Of a stretch of 64,000 nt of DNA, positions 34,111-44,740 are shown in pieces; the first letter of the stretch is position 1, and every line of letters begins with the position of its first letter. The stretch lies in contig JPHH03000032.1 in the NCBI GenBank assembly GCA_000750105.3, positions 248,001 through 312,000 of the forward strand. Reading direction: 5' to 3'. Below the pieces are notes generated by a model. The model made no database searches. It saw only the letters and a list, made by a program, of their open reading frames with translations, and was not told where the DNA came from. A program made the position numbers and the translations under genes. This DNA is from Tolypocladium sp. Sup5 PDA-1 (lineage: Eukaryota; Ascomycota; Sordariomycetes; Hypocreales; Ophiocordycipitaceae).

Positions 34111-36432
34111 TCAGTTCCAGCCGAGCGAGTTCTCCGCGGCAACCGGGGCAGAGATGTTGGCAGTGCGGCCCGAGTTGCCCGCGCCGCTACGTCCACTGCC
34201 GTGGCTGTCTCGGCCTCCGGGACCGGCATCGGCACCGGCACCGCCATAGTTGGAGAAGTCCCGGCTGAGGAGAGCACCTCCCATCAACGCTGGGCTACCG
34301 GCACCATTGTAGCGCATCTCTGACGAGCCTTGGCTGTTGGCGACGGAGCTGGAGCGGCGGTGGGATTGTCTCTTGCGCTTGTATCGTCGGGCAACGATGA
34401 ACATGGCAGCTCCGTACATGACGCTGAGGCCAACAGCACCCATGGCAATGCCAGCAGTGGTAGCCTTTTGCTTCGAGGACTGGTCTCCCTGGTTGTTGTT
34501 GTCGAAAGGATCGTTGCTCGAGCCGGGGCCGCTGGTCGGGACAGCACCGCCCGTCGGGCCGCCGACGCCGCCATCGTTGATGTTGCCGTGGATGTCGATC
34601 TTGGGGTTGATCAGGGCAGTCAGGTTTCGCACGATGCCATCGGCGTTGTTGTAGATGCCCGAGTTGGGAGACCACAGATCCATCTGGAGCTTGTCGACCA
34701 GGTTCTGGGGGTAGTTGAGCTTGGCAATGGTGGTGAGATATCCCCACTGAGTCCGAGTATCGTACGGCACCAGCTTGGAGACTTGAACCTTGTCGGCGGA
34801 GAAGCCGCCGGCGTCGGCGAGGGCCCGAGGCAGGAACTTGAAGATCTGGGCGGCGGCAACGGTGTTGCTGGCGACGAAGACGTAGTTGAGCGGAAACAAG
34901 AAGCCAATCTGGATCGGCACGGTGCCCTCGGGGGCCGGCTTGTCGGGATCATCAGGAAGGATGAGCTTGGGAATATCGGTGGGCAAAGCCTTGGAACTGG
35001 TCCCAGTCGGCGATTGAGTCGGGGCCGAGAAAGACATGCTCGTCGGCTCGATGACAATCGTCGTAGGGAGCCAGTTCTCAGTGTTGGTCACCGTCGCGGT
35101 GGGGCGGATACTCGTAACAGGCTGGAAGCTCGTGAGGGAAACCACCGTGCTGGTTGAGCTGGCCGTGGTCGTGGGAAGCACCGTAGACGACGAAGCCGTA
35201 GTTGGGATAACCACCGTGGAGTTGTCGACGGCGGTCGATGTGATCGGCAGAGACGTGGTCGTCACTGGCGCAGTCGGGTTTGCAGAGCTCGTGCCGTTGG
35301 TGATGGGGACGTCGGTGGGCACGCTGGAAGTGCCAGTCGAGGTGCCAGTCGAGGTGCCAGTCGAGGTTCCAGTGGCAGTGCCAGTCGAGGTGCCAGTGAA
35401 GGTACCAGTGAATGTCGGAGCAGTGCCGGTGGAGCTAGCGCTGGTGCTCGTCGAGTTCACGATAGGGACATCGCTGGAGGTCGTGATGATGGGGAGATCC
35501 GTCGTGACAGAGGTCGGCGGCAGGCTCGTAACGCCAGACGGGTCGGTGGAAGTCGTATTCGCAGCCGGGTCGGACGAGGACAGTGTCGGCGAGCTGGTCG
35601 TGGTGGAACCCGTCCCGAGCAGAGAAGTCAGCGTCGGCAAAATCAGGATGCCCGTCTCGGACGTGGACGTTGTGCCAGTTGTGGGCACGGCGGTTGTGGG
35701 CACGCCAGGTGTAGACGTCTCCGTAGGCAAAACGGTCGAGTTTGTCGAGCTGGGGCCAGGCAGAAGAGTGCTGATCAGGGTCACGATGGGGTCCAGAATG
35801 CCACCCTTGGACGTGGTCGTGGACGTGGTCGTTGGAATGGGCAGCTCCTGCGTGTCTGTGGACGTGCTGTTGTTGACCAGCGAGGTCGGCTCAACAGTTC
35901 CCTTGTCGGAGGAGCTGGTGGGCTGCTCCTTGGAGCTCGAGACGATGCCCGTGGGGGCAATCAGGATACCCGACTCGGTGGACGACTCTGGCTTGTCGGT
36001 CGGTGGTTCCGGCCTGCGAGTCGGCTCGGTCTTCTTCGTCGTGGGCTGGACCGTGACGTCGGGCGAACTACCGGTTCCCTTCGTCGGCGGCGGCCCTGGC
36101 GTTGGCGTAATGATGACGGTGTTTTTGACGACGACGGTTGTCACCTTCGGCTTCTCCTTGGTAGTCGATGGGCCCTCGGGCTTGGGTCCCAAGAGATCAG
36201 AGATGAGCTCGCTGAGGACCCCTCTCCTCGATGTGGATCCCTCGCTTGTCGTGGTGGCGGCATTGTCTGGCGTGGAGGCCGGGTCGGTGCCTGTGATGGT
36301 CGAGTTGGAGAACTCGCGCTTGACCTGGCGAGGATAGTAGATTCGGGGGCGCTCGGCGTCGGGTTCGGCGATGGCAGCGGCAGAGGCGGCGAAGGCCAGC
36401 GCCGATACCACAGCAATGGATTTAATGTGCAT
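34111..36432 (-). CDS. MSB2: Msb2-type signalling mucin
   Basis: Single exon of 773 aa from the Met at 36432. That start gives a good signal peptide (residues 1-21, an Ala/Val-rich core ending in AAAIAEP). An in-frame Met at 36852 would bury it. A long Ser/Thr/Pro-rich mucin region (about 30-490) should be heavily O-glycosylated and includes GTSTGT repeats. A folded extracellular part (about 500-620, with GFLFPLNYVFVASN and QVSKLVPYD) corresponds to the Hkr1-Msb2 homology domain. One transmembrane helix (about 657-683) precedes a basic KRKRQ stop-transfer and a cytoplasmic tail of about 90 residues ending in NISAPVAAENSLGWN, a tail I recognise from other Msb2 proteins. Msb2 senses surface and osmotic cues and feeds the filamentation MAPK pathway through Cdc42 and Sho1. 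In pathogens it helps appressorium formation. Confidence 0.9.
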   Translation of the reverse strand: MHIKSIAVVSALAFAASAAAIAEPDAERPRIYYPRQVKREFSNSTITGTDPASTPDNAATTTSEGSTSRRGVLSELISDLLGPKPEGPSTTKEKPKVTTVVVKNTVIITPTPGPPPTKGTGSSPDVTVQPTTKKTEPTRRPEPPTDKPESSTESGILIAPTGIVSSSKEQPTSSSDKGTVEPTSLVNNSTSTDTQELPIPTTTSTTTSKGGILDPIVTLISTLLPGPSSTNSTVLPTETSTPGVPTTAVPTTGTTSTSETGILILPTLTSLLGTGSTTTSSPTLSSSDPAANTTSTDPSGVTSLPPTSVTTDLPIITTSSDVPIVNSTSTSASSTGTAPTFTGTFTGTSTGTATGTSTGTSTGTSTGTSSVPTDVPITNGTSSANPTAPVTTTSLPITSTAVDNSTVVIPTTASSSTVLPTTTASSTSTVVSLTSFQPVTSIRPTATVTNTENWLPTTIVIEPTSMSFSAPTQSPTGTSSKALPTDIPKLILPDDPDKPAPEGTVPIQIGFLFPLNYVFVASNTVAAAQIFKFLPRALADAGGFSADKVQVSKLVPYDTRTQWGYLTTIAKLNYPQNLVDKLQMDLWSPNSGIYNNADGIVRNLTALINPKIDIHGNINDGGVGGPTGGAVPTSGPGSSNDPFDNNNQGDQSSKQKATTAGIAMGAVGLSVMYGAAMFIVARRYKRKRQSHRRSSSVANSQGSSEMRYNGAGSPALMGGALLSRDFSNYGGAGADAGPGGRDSHGSGRSGAGNSGRTANISAPVAAENSLGWN
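35331..35412 (-). repeat. 12-bp tandem repeat in MSB2 mucin region
   Basis: About seven units of a 12-base repeat (plus-strand form CAGTCGAGGTGC, with variants) encode Gly-Thr-Ser-Thr or Gly-Thr-Ala/Phe-Thr steps. Being in frame, it can change length without breaking the gene. Confidence 0.85.
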
Positions 36433-39400
36433 TTTTGTTGATTTCGGATTGCAAAGTCTTTCGCTGGAGAACACTTGGATCCAATGATTGTAAGGATATA
36501 GTGTGGGATGCCGTGGGCGATAAGCTGCGGTCGTGGTCAATAGGGAACTCGTGGCGAGCTGTCGAGGCCGCGGGTTGCAAATGCTCACTGTCAGGAACAG
36601 ATAGAACGAATGTACTTGACGTATGTCAACGAGTGTAATCTGCGGATGATGTTGGTCAGTCTCGCTGTCACTTCCAACAATCGCGAATCGCCGGCGATGT
36701 GGTCGGAAGGGCTCATTGCTCAGATTGATGCCCGACGGCATCGCAGCCCCCGAGCAGAGAGTCCAGTGACGCATATGGCCCACGTATCCATTGTCTTCCT
36801 CCTCATGGCTGGACTGGTTCGCGGCGGCAAAGAAAGAGAGTGCGTCACTCACGTCTAATTGCGTAGCGCAACGATAATTTATATTTGGCTTGAACTGGAA
36901 ATAAAAGAGCGACTTGACGAGAACTCGTCAACGGGATCGGAGGAAACAGGCGCGAGTCGTAAGGATCGGACCGTAACAGCGTGTCGTGGCCTGGCGATGG
37001 CAGACGTCAGGTTTCGCGGGCTCGTCGAGGACAGCGGTCAGTCGTCAACGGGCATTTGTCGCGAGAACCTCCGGGGGTCCCTGGGCCGTGCGGACATGAA
37101 CGGCGCGGCTCGAAGGGGAGGACTGCGCTGTCGAGAGTCAATCCGTCGTCGCCTGGGAGAGGTTGTCGAAGGAGGCGGATGGAGGAGCGGTCGGGGAGGG
37201 GGAGGAGAGGCGGAGGAGGGTGGTGAAAAGAGAGCGAATGAAGGAATGGAAGCAAACGCAGGAATGAGAGGCGACGGGTATGGAAACACGACAGGACAAG
37301 GGGGTGGAAACGACACGGACGATCAGCGGAAGCGGGAGAAGGGGAGACAAGACTGACTGACTGACGAGAGGGAGGGCAGCAGGGCAACGCCTGGGCAGAG
37401 AGGGGGTGTGGACGAACAGTGCAACGACGGCTATGGCTCCAGGGAGCAGCGCGAACATACCCGCTGTACATACCTAGGTGACCCCAGCTAGACAGGAACA
37501 GGGAGCAGCGCAGCGCTAGCACTGCCCTGTAGCCACCAACACATGCCTGGCAGTTTCCTATTTGCCTGCATCGTATGGAGGTTGCCTGCAGGAAACCAGC
37601 TGGTTGAGCGGCGTTGTTTGTGGTAGGGATATACGAGCCGGCCAATGGGGGGTACACGGTCCAAGGTGGCGGTACAACGATGCCTCAAGTACCGTCCGCA
37701 ACGGCGCGAAGTTTCATGTTAGGCCTGTGGACCCGTCCTGTCGTGTGCCTGAGCCTGCCAGCATTCGCAGCAAGAAAACCTGCCGACGTGTCCCAGCACA
37801 GCATCCACCAAGGCAGCAGGGAGAGAGAGAGGGATGGTGGAGAACGCGAGATGGAGGCCGGGTGGAGAGTGGATGGAGGGGTGGGCACCGCAAGCGCCCC
37901 CTTGGAAATTGCGCTGATGGGCGCCTGCAAGCCCACGGGTCCTAAAGGTGCCCTACAGGGGCTGGGCGGGCTCGAGGGGGCCCACGCGCCTGATGCTCGG
38001 GCAGCCCAGCGGTGGCACGACACTCCCGGGCCTCCCCCTGGTGCAACCACGCCGCACGGGGACCTGAGCAACATTAGGGTGCAACTTTATGATCTGCGGC
38101 AGACAGCTCTGCAATCAGGTACTCTCCAAACAGCTGCTGCGTCTCGTCAAGCCAGGTGGAGGCGTGGGTGGGTTAGCGCAACGGCACAGGGGCAGCACCC
38201 TCATGATTGGCCGACGCAACCTCCCTGCCACGCTGCGTGCCCCTCTCCAGACCAGCATCCAGCATGGAGTCATTTGATGGACCCGACGATTTTTCATCGG
38301 CGTCGACGGCGGCGTTTCTTCACGAATTACGGAGTACAGTGGGTGCTCCTACATACGAGTACAGTGCGGCACTGGAGAGCAGGCGTCTGAGGCCTTCTGG
38401 CATTCTCTTGTGTCCGTTTCTTCGGGCCTCTGCCTGGCCTGTGCCTCTCTGCGGTCCGTCAGCAGCACGGGATCGGGAACTCGCTCCACCGTGTTGCAGT
38501 CGCGCAGTCCCGTACTCGTACACACGACGGCTGACGCTGCCGTCAGACGAAGCGAAATAACCTCATCACCGAGCTCACCCGACCCAAGGCGGCAAGGGGC
38601 GTGTGCGGTTGGGTTGGATCGCTCACCAGACGGCACCAGATGGCCAAGTGATGGCTCGCGCGCCTTGCAGATGCAGCCGAATCCTACCAAGCACACAGCC
38701 CGGTTGCCCAGACGGGACTGACCGTTGGCGACACGACGGTCGTTGTCGTTGGCGATACCTCTTGATGAAAACGTTGACAGCAAGGGCAATGGCACGGCGA
38801 ACGGACTCGACCAGCCGGTTGCGAAGATGAGGTGGCATCGGCCTGCAGCATCCGTGCCCTCAATATCACCGGCGAGCCGTCGTATGGCTAAAATTCTCCC
38901 TGAGGCTCTCCCTTCGGGTGCCTTCCAGTCCGTGAACGATCAGATGCTTGCCTCCCTTGTCGTCCACCATTTCAACTTCCAAGAACTAACAAGGCCTTCC
39001 GGCCGCTTCTACTGTAAGATACCGATACTACGGACTAGTCCGTACATTCATCCTCTCCAAAAGGGCATTCTCCCGTCGCCCGTGATCCTTGTCGTCTGCA
39101 CCGGCACCCCTGGCCATCCAAGGCGCCGGCGCCAATGAGCTTCAGCCTCGCCTGCTCTAGCTCGTCTCGAAGCTTCAGTCGGCGTGTGCCTTTAATCACA
39201 ACTTCGGCCCACGACGAGCAGACGGTACGGAGGTACGGGGACGACAGCCGCCGCACCGCTCAGGTGTCTGCCTCCGCTGCTTCAGGTCCGCCGCAGTCTC
39301 ACCGTCGAAAAATGTCCGTGGGAAACAACAGACGAACGGGGCTTCGCCGTCGTGTGTGCTCGGATGACAGGACGGATATGCGCGTCGAGCTCTGGCGGTT

Positions 39401-42400
39401 GGTTGCACAGGTCTGGCATGCTCGAGGTGTCAACTATCGCGTTCATTCTACAGCCGGCCCCGGAGAGCCGCTTCTCTCTGCTCCACGTGGACGGGACGGA
39501 TTTGCTTCGACGCGAGACCGAAATGGTGCGATAGTTGCGCTGTCTTGTCTTACTTGCCCTGCCTCGCCCCATTGTCTCTCAAGGCCGTAATGTCGTCAGC
39601 TCTGTCGGAATTGACACCAGCCAAAAATAACAAAAGGCAGAAGCAAGCAATTTCGGCATCTTCATTCGTCTTGTTCCTGCATTAGCACCCAGGGAATCTC
39701 AGTACAGAGCCAGGTTGAGGCTCGGCAGCTCAAGCGACTTGGCCCCTAACATGGTTACGAAATTGAAAATCACTTCGGCCGGGGCAGTTGGCCGAATCGC
39801 AATCCGGGCTTCGCCTCACCGACACATGCCCCGTCCCTACGGACTATGTTGTGTTGTTTGTGGACCCGGCCGTACGCTGTACTCGTAATCGTCGCGATGC
39901 CAGACGTGAAGACACAAGAATAGCCCAGACGTCATAGCTAGCTGCTCTGGAATGGCAGTGAAACGAAACAGCCTCCTCGTCTATCAAACACTGTCGCGGG
40001 AGATGGGCGCGCATCTGGAATGCGTCCAGCATCCTCGCAAATCTCGGAGCGCTCACTCGACGCCGCCACGATCTCTGAACGTCTGTCAGGCAATCAGGGT
40101 CTTCCATCTGTTCGCTTCAGGTTGAGACACGAGACGGCAACCGGGCTGCGCTCCGTCGCGTCGGGGCCGGGCTGGGCAGCAGGAATGCGGCACGAGTTGC
40201 ACGTCAGCCTTTCCATTGACAACAAGCGACGCCAATAGTTTGTCTCTTGGCAGCTTCGCACCGGAAGAGCAATCAGAAGGCTCTCGTCCGTGCCGCTCAG
40301 ATGGCAACGGCACAGCCGTTGGGTCAGGTTGCCAACACTCTGTCTGTTGGCTGTGCGGAACCGAACATCAGCTCATTTAGACACGCATAACAATGCTCAT
40401 GGGCAGAAATGACAGCTTTCGTACCTCCGTACCGAATGCATGCAGGCGTGACAATAGCCATCACACGGCAGTTGTATCAGGTCCATCCCGTCTCAGCAAG
40501 GACAAGGGGGTGACGGTTCATCCAGACTTGGGATGTCGAGCTGAATTCGTGCGACACGCGAGAGCCAAAGCAGAAGGAGGATGGAGGAGCTTGGCGGCCA
40601 ACACCATCCCTCCCCAGAATCTCGCAACGCCCGGGCAGTTCATTATCATGGATGTGATCGGACGGTTCCGAGAAACCTGGTAACTGATAACTATTAAGTT
40701 ACTCGCCGAGTTTGGCTCAGCACGTTTACAGCTCCACCCCCAATCCGCCTTGAGGCTTGAGAGCGAGATGCTCGAGCGAGAACCAACGTCGCGCCTTCGG
40801 AGTGCAACCAGCCTCGACGGCAACAACAGAGACATAATCCCTCGCGATCCTGTGCAACGGCCCGGGCTCTAACCTTGCAGCAAACAAACACCTCGGCTGC
40901 GTGCGTACCAAGCTGCTTCGTGCAAAGCATATCCATAACAGAACAGAGCAGCCATCTCATTTACCGACCCAACGGCCCAGCCGGAACAGCACTGCAACTG
41001 CACTCCCAACATCGACGCGTTTGTCCCTTCCGTCCCGTGTAACCTGCCCCATTTATGGTCCGTCAACAGAGTTTTCCTGGGTGACACGGCCGGGAAATGA
41101 AGCACGCATCCGTCTGCGGTCTGCCCTGGGCCTGAGAGGCACGTCAATCACTGTGTTGGCACCTGCAGGATGCATGCGTCGGCCGGCATCCGAGGAGGTT
41201 TTCTGGTCGTCCGATGTGTCTGATGCTGTTGGTTGGCAATTCCCATCCCTTGGCTCGGTGGCCGTGGCGTGTTGGAGGGATGGGTTAATAACGCCCTCAG
41301 CCAAGCCTGTAAGTTGGAACTCACGCCTCTGAGGATGGGACATCAAAGTATCGTAGCGACTTGGGTTCATTGATGCGTAGTATCACGAAGTATTTATGCA
41401 TCTGACGTTGTCACTGCCTGTGTACAGTACGTGTGCAGGTATAGCGGCGTGTTCGCTTGCGTTGTTAGATTCAAGGTGTTGGGCAGCGCTCGTCGCCGTG
41501 GTGAGGTCCGCAAGGCTTTTCTTTCCCGCATTCACTACTCGCGCAGAAAAGAAACTGTGTTGGGAGACGTGCTGCTTTGTACATGTATTCGTCTTCTCTT
41601 GTGCTTTCCATAGTTTAAACACAGGGGAATGTCACTGGCCCTCAGACTGTGTTGACAAGTTGCCACATCTTTAGCATCATGAGCAATGTCATGATGGCGA
41701 ATCAAACATGCCCACACATAGTGCCAGTATTCCCCGTAGTCATTGATCTCTTCTTTTTTAACCCGTTCAGAGGTTTACTGGTATGACAATGTCCTGATAC
41801 CCGCCAGTTCATCCAACATCGCACGACAGAGCATTCGAGGCGTCACAGCACCGTATTCGTAGTCTTTGCAGCTGATAAGGACAGGGAACGATATTGGTGT
41901 GCAGCAGGCGCTATGGGTGTGCGTTCTCAACCGTGGGTTCATGTTTCCCTCTCATGCCCCAGGTAAGGTGGCCCACGTTGATCTTGCCATCGCACATCTC
42001 ACTGTACTCACCCCGAGTTGCAATGACAGAACGTTAATTTGTTGGAAGGCACCAACAGATCACAGAGTTACATGCTGATTTAGAAAAGTAAAAATAACAA
42101 CAGTAGGATGATAGAGCCTGAATAGTACAACAGAAAGGAAACAGGTCAGGTATCGCGGGCCCGGCGATGTCTCGGTATAGGGTAGGTTGATGCTGGGACA
42201 GTGGCTCAGGCCACAGTTGTGGCATAGCATGACGTGTCAACGAGACGTCCTTGGGATGTGCAGAGAATATAAAACAAAAAGGCAGCAGCCACCGCAAGAA
42301 TGTCAGACCTGTCAGGCCCGTACCCGGACATCGGCGGAAGTTCAATGGGGCTGCCGGTGGCTTCACGGAAATGGCGACCAGCCATCCGGGTCTCCACAGG

Positions 42401-42580
42401 CGGCGCCAAGGACCCCTAAATGCAGGTGCGTCGTACGTTCTGGGTTAGCGCTAGAGCTCACCTCGAGGAAGGCACGTCGCACAAGTGGGCTGACCATCAC
42501 CATCCTGTCCACCATCAACTCATGTCTCGAAGCTGCAACAACAGAGGAGGGATTCCTCTCGCTCAACCCAAACCACCACC
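36433..42580. promoter_or_regulatory. 6.1 kb gene-free region upstream of MSB2 and ERV2
   Basis: No conserved coding family was recognised on either strand over 6.1 kb. On the MSB2 coding strand a strongly pyrimidine-rich tract covers about 37140-37400, some 700-970 bases before the MSB2 ATG. This is typical of fungal promoters and long 5' leaders. A TACGGAGTAC motif lies at 38328-38337. Several open frames of 100-260 codons here look like GC-rich chance frames. Confidence 0.5.
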
Positions 42581-43338
42581 ATGGCGCGCAGACAGCACCT
42601 CACGTTGACAATTGCCCTCGCGCTCACCCTCTTCTTCAGCATCTCGTACTTCTTCTCCGGAAGCTCGTTGTCTGCCCGCGATGCCGCTCGATTGATGACG
42701 GGCGCCACCAGGTCCGCCCCGGAAAAGCCCCTGCAGGATGGCTACGATGCGGGCTCCAAGTCGGAATTCACGGTGGATCTGGACGACGTGCCCGGGAGCC
42801 TGCTGGATGGGGACTCCATTGCGCCCAAGCTGGAGAATGCGACCCTAAAGTGAGCCCCCAAGACCGCTGCATCTTGGTTTGAAACTCGTCGCTAACCGTC
42901 GCCGACAGAGCCGAGCTCGGCCGCGCGACGTGGAAGTTCCTTCACACCATGGTGGCTAAATTCCCCGAGAAGCCGTCTCCCGACGACCGCAAGACGCTCG
43001 TCACCTTCTTCCACCTCTTCGGGCGGCTGTACCCCTGCGGCGACTGCGCCCGACACTTCCGCCAGCTTCTGGCCAAGTATCCGCCGCAGACGAAAAGCCG
43101 CAACGGTGCCGCGGGCTGGCTGTGCTTTGCGCACAACAAGGTCAACGAGCGGCTCGAGAAGCCCATCTTCGACTGCACCAAGATTGGCGACTTCTACGAC
43201 TGCGGGTGCGGTGATGATAAGAAGGGAAAGGAGAAGGAGGGCGACGAGAAGGAGGACAAACGGGAAGAGGGGGATGGCCCGGACGGCGTCGAGGGGACGT
43301 CGGAAGGCAAACCTACACAGGATTCGAACGGCGCATAG
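42581..43338 (+). CDS. ERV2: FAD-dependent sulfhydryl oxidase, Erv2/Alr family
   Basis: Two exons (42581-42849, 42909-43338; intron of 59 bases) join to 232 aa. A single hydrophobic segment at residues 7-25 acts as signal or anchor and places the catalytic domain in the ER lumen. The Erv domain (about 91-185) has ATWKFLHTM, the redox YPCGDC pair (C133, C136), the CFAHNKVN FAD-binding segment and the second Cys pair C162...C179. C188 and C190 (CGC) may be the shuttle pair, as in yeast Erv2. The C-terminal 40 residues are Lys/Glu-rich and low in complexity. The enzyme oxidises thiols using O2 and passes disulfides to protein disulfide isomerase. The luminal location favours Erv2 over mitochondrial Erv1. 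Confidence 0.93.
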
Positions 43339-43795
43339 GTATAGATAGGAATCACGGCGTTTAGCATCAATACTACAGCATCACATCCAACTCGAAGACT
43401 GCATGATTAATGCCCAGAGCATCCATCAACGGGTTGCCGGAGCCTCCCGTAGCCGCTGCACCGGCCTAGCGACAATTACGAAGGTTGGCCGTACCATCCA
43501 TCATCTTGGTAAACTTTATGTATTAATGCGGTGCGATTGGTAGCTATTGAATGGATGTCGTCACGCCGCTGAGCGGCATCTGGAGCAATCACGTGATTCT
43601 GCATGTGACCCCATAATGGAGCGATGAGCCAGGTGCGGCTGCGCGTTCCAGAGCTGCCTGAGCTTCACCTCGAGCTCCAGCCTTCCCGCCAACGACCGAC
43701 GACGACGACGCAACACACGACCCCCCCACGACGACTCTCAGTTCTCTTGCAACCCCAGCGCTTGATCAACTTCGCTTGCACTCGCACTCGCAATC
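43339..43795. promoter_or_regulatory. ERV2 3' end and PRE3 promoter
   Basis: 457 bases between two genes in the same direction. A pyrimidine/ACGAC-rich leader comes just before the PRE3 ATG. Confidence 0.4.
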
Positions 43796-44740
43796 ATGGA
43801 ATTCGGCCACAAGGGCGTGTTGAACGAGGGTGAGTTGGCAGCACTGTTGCGTCGCCGCGGGCACGAGACCGATTGCTGATCTGTTCTCTGGCTAGATGGC
43901 ATCCACGTCGACATGGATCGGCTGAAGAAGGGCGAGGTCAAGTGAGTGCTCCACGTCGCAACTCTGCTTGCTGCTGGAACCCAGACTGACCTACTGCAGC
44001 TTGGGAACCTCGATCATGGCGGTGACCTTCAAAGACGGCGTCATCCTCGGTATGCCACACTCCTGGAGATTCTGATCACTCCTCGACATGACGTACTGAC
44101 GAGCTTGACTCCTAGGCGCCGACTCGCGGACGACGACTGGCGCCTACATTGCGAACCGAGTGACGGACAAGTTGACCAGAGTACACGACACCATCTGGTG
44201 CTGCAGATCGGGCTCGGCCGCCGACACGCAGGCCGTGGCAGACATTGTGCAATACCAGCTGGGGCTGTTTGCGATGCACAGCGGCAAGCCCCCGATGACG
44301 CAGACGGCGGCGTCGATATTCCAAGAGATTTGCTACTCCAACAAAGACCGGCTGTCGTGAGTGCCTCTGGATCCAGAAAGCCGAGCTCCAAGAACTGGGA
44401 TACTGACATGTTGCGCGATAGGGCCGGTCTGATCATTGCCGGCTGGGACGAGCGGTTCGGCGGCCAGGTGTACTCAATTCCCCTGGGCGGCTCGCTGCAC
44501 AAGCAGTCGTACGCGATCGGCGGCTCCGGCTCGACCTACATCTACGGCTACTGCGATGCCAACTGGAAGGAGGGCATGGAGGAGGCGGATGCTGTCAACT
44601 TTGTCAAGGGAGCCCTGAGGGAGGCTATTAAGTGGGACGGCAGCTCGGGTGGTGTCATCCGCATGGTGGTGCTGACGAAGAAGGGTGCGGACCGGCACTT
44701 GTACCTGCCGGACACGGACTACAAGGTGCGGCACGAGTAG
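43796..44740 (+). CDS. PRE3: 20S proteasome subunit beta1 (caspase-like active site)
   Basis: Five exons (43796-43829, 43896-43941, 44000-44049, 44116-44356, 44422-44740) join to 229 aa. A 29-residue propeptide ends at Gly29, and Thr30 becomes the catalytic N-terminal Thr1 after self-cleavage (LG/TSIMAV). Counting from Thr1, Asp17 (GADSRTTTG), Lys33 (RVTDK) and Arg45 are all present. Arg45 is the residue that gives beta1 its preference for acidic P1 residues, which separates it from beta2 and beta5. Length and motifs are normal for the family. The protein acts in the 20S core in cytosol and nucleus. The start is the first Met, in a good context, and gives a very short first exon of 34 bases. 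Confidence 0.96.

Noticed and set aside
35036..36337. 433-codon plus-strand open frame opposite MSB2
   Set aside because: It is the antisense shadow of the repetitive Ser/Thr-rich MSB2 coding region; its Val/Gly-rich translation has no independent features.
34111..36852. Longer MSB2 start at 36852 (913 aa)
   Set aside because: It would place 140 unrelated residues before an excellent signal peptide; the Met at 36432 is preferred.
37007..38390. Open frames of 216 and 258 codons upstream of MSB2
   Set aside because: Low-complexity GC-rich or pyrimidine-tract translation, no recognisable domain, no intron-linked continuation.
43310..43335. tRNA-like B-box sequence on the minus strand
   Set aside because: It lies in the ERV2 coding end, and the flanking bases do not form a T-arm or a cloverleaf.
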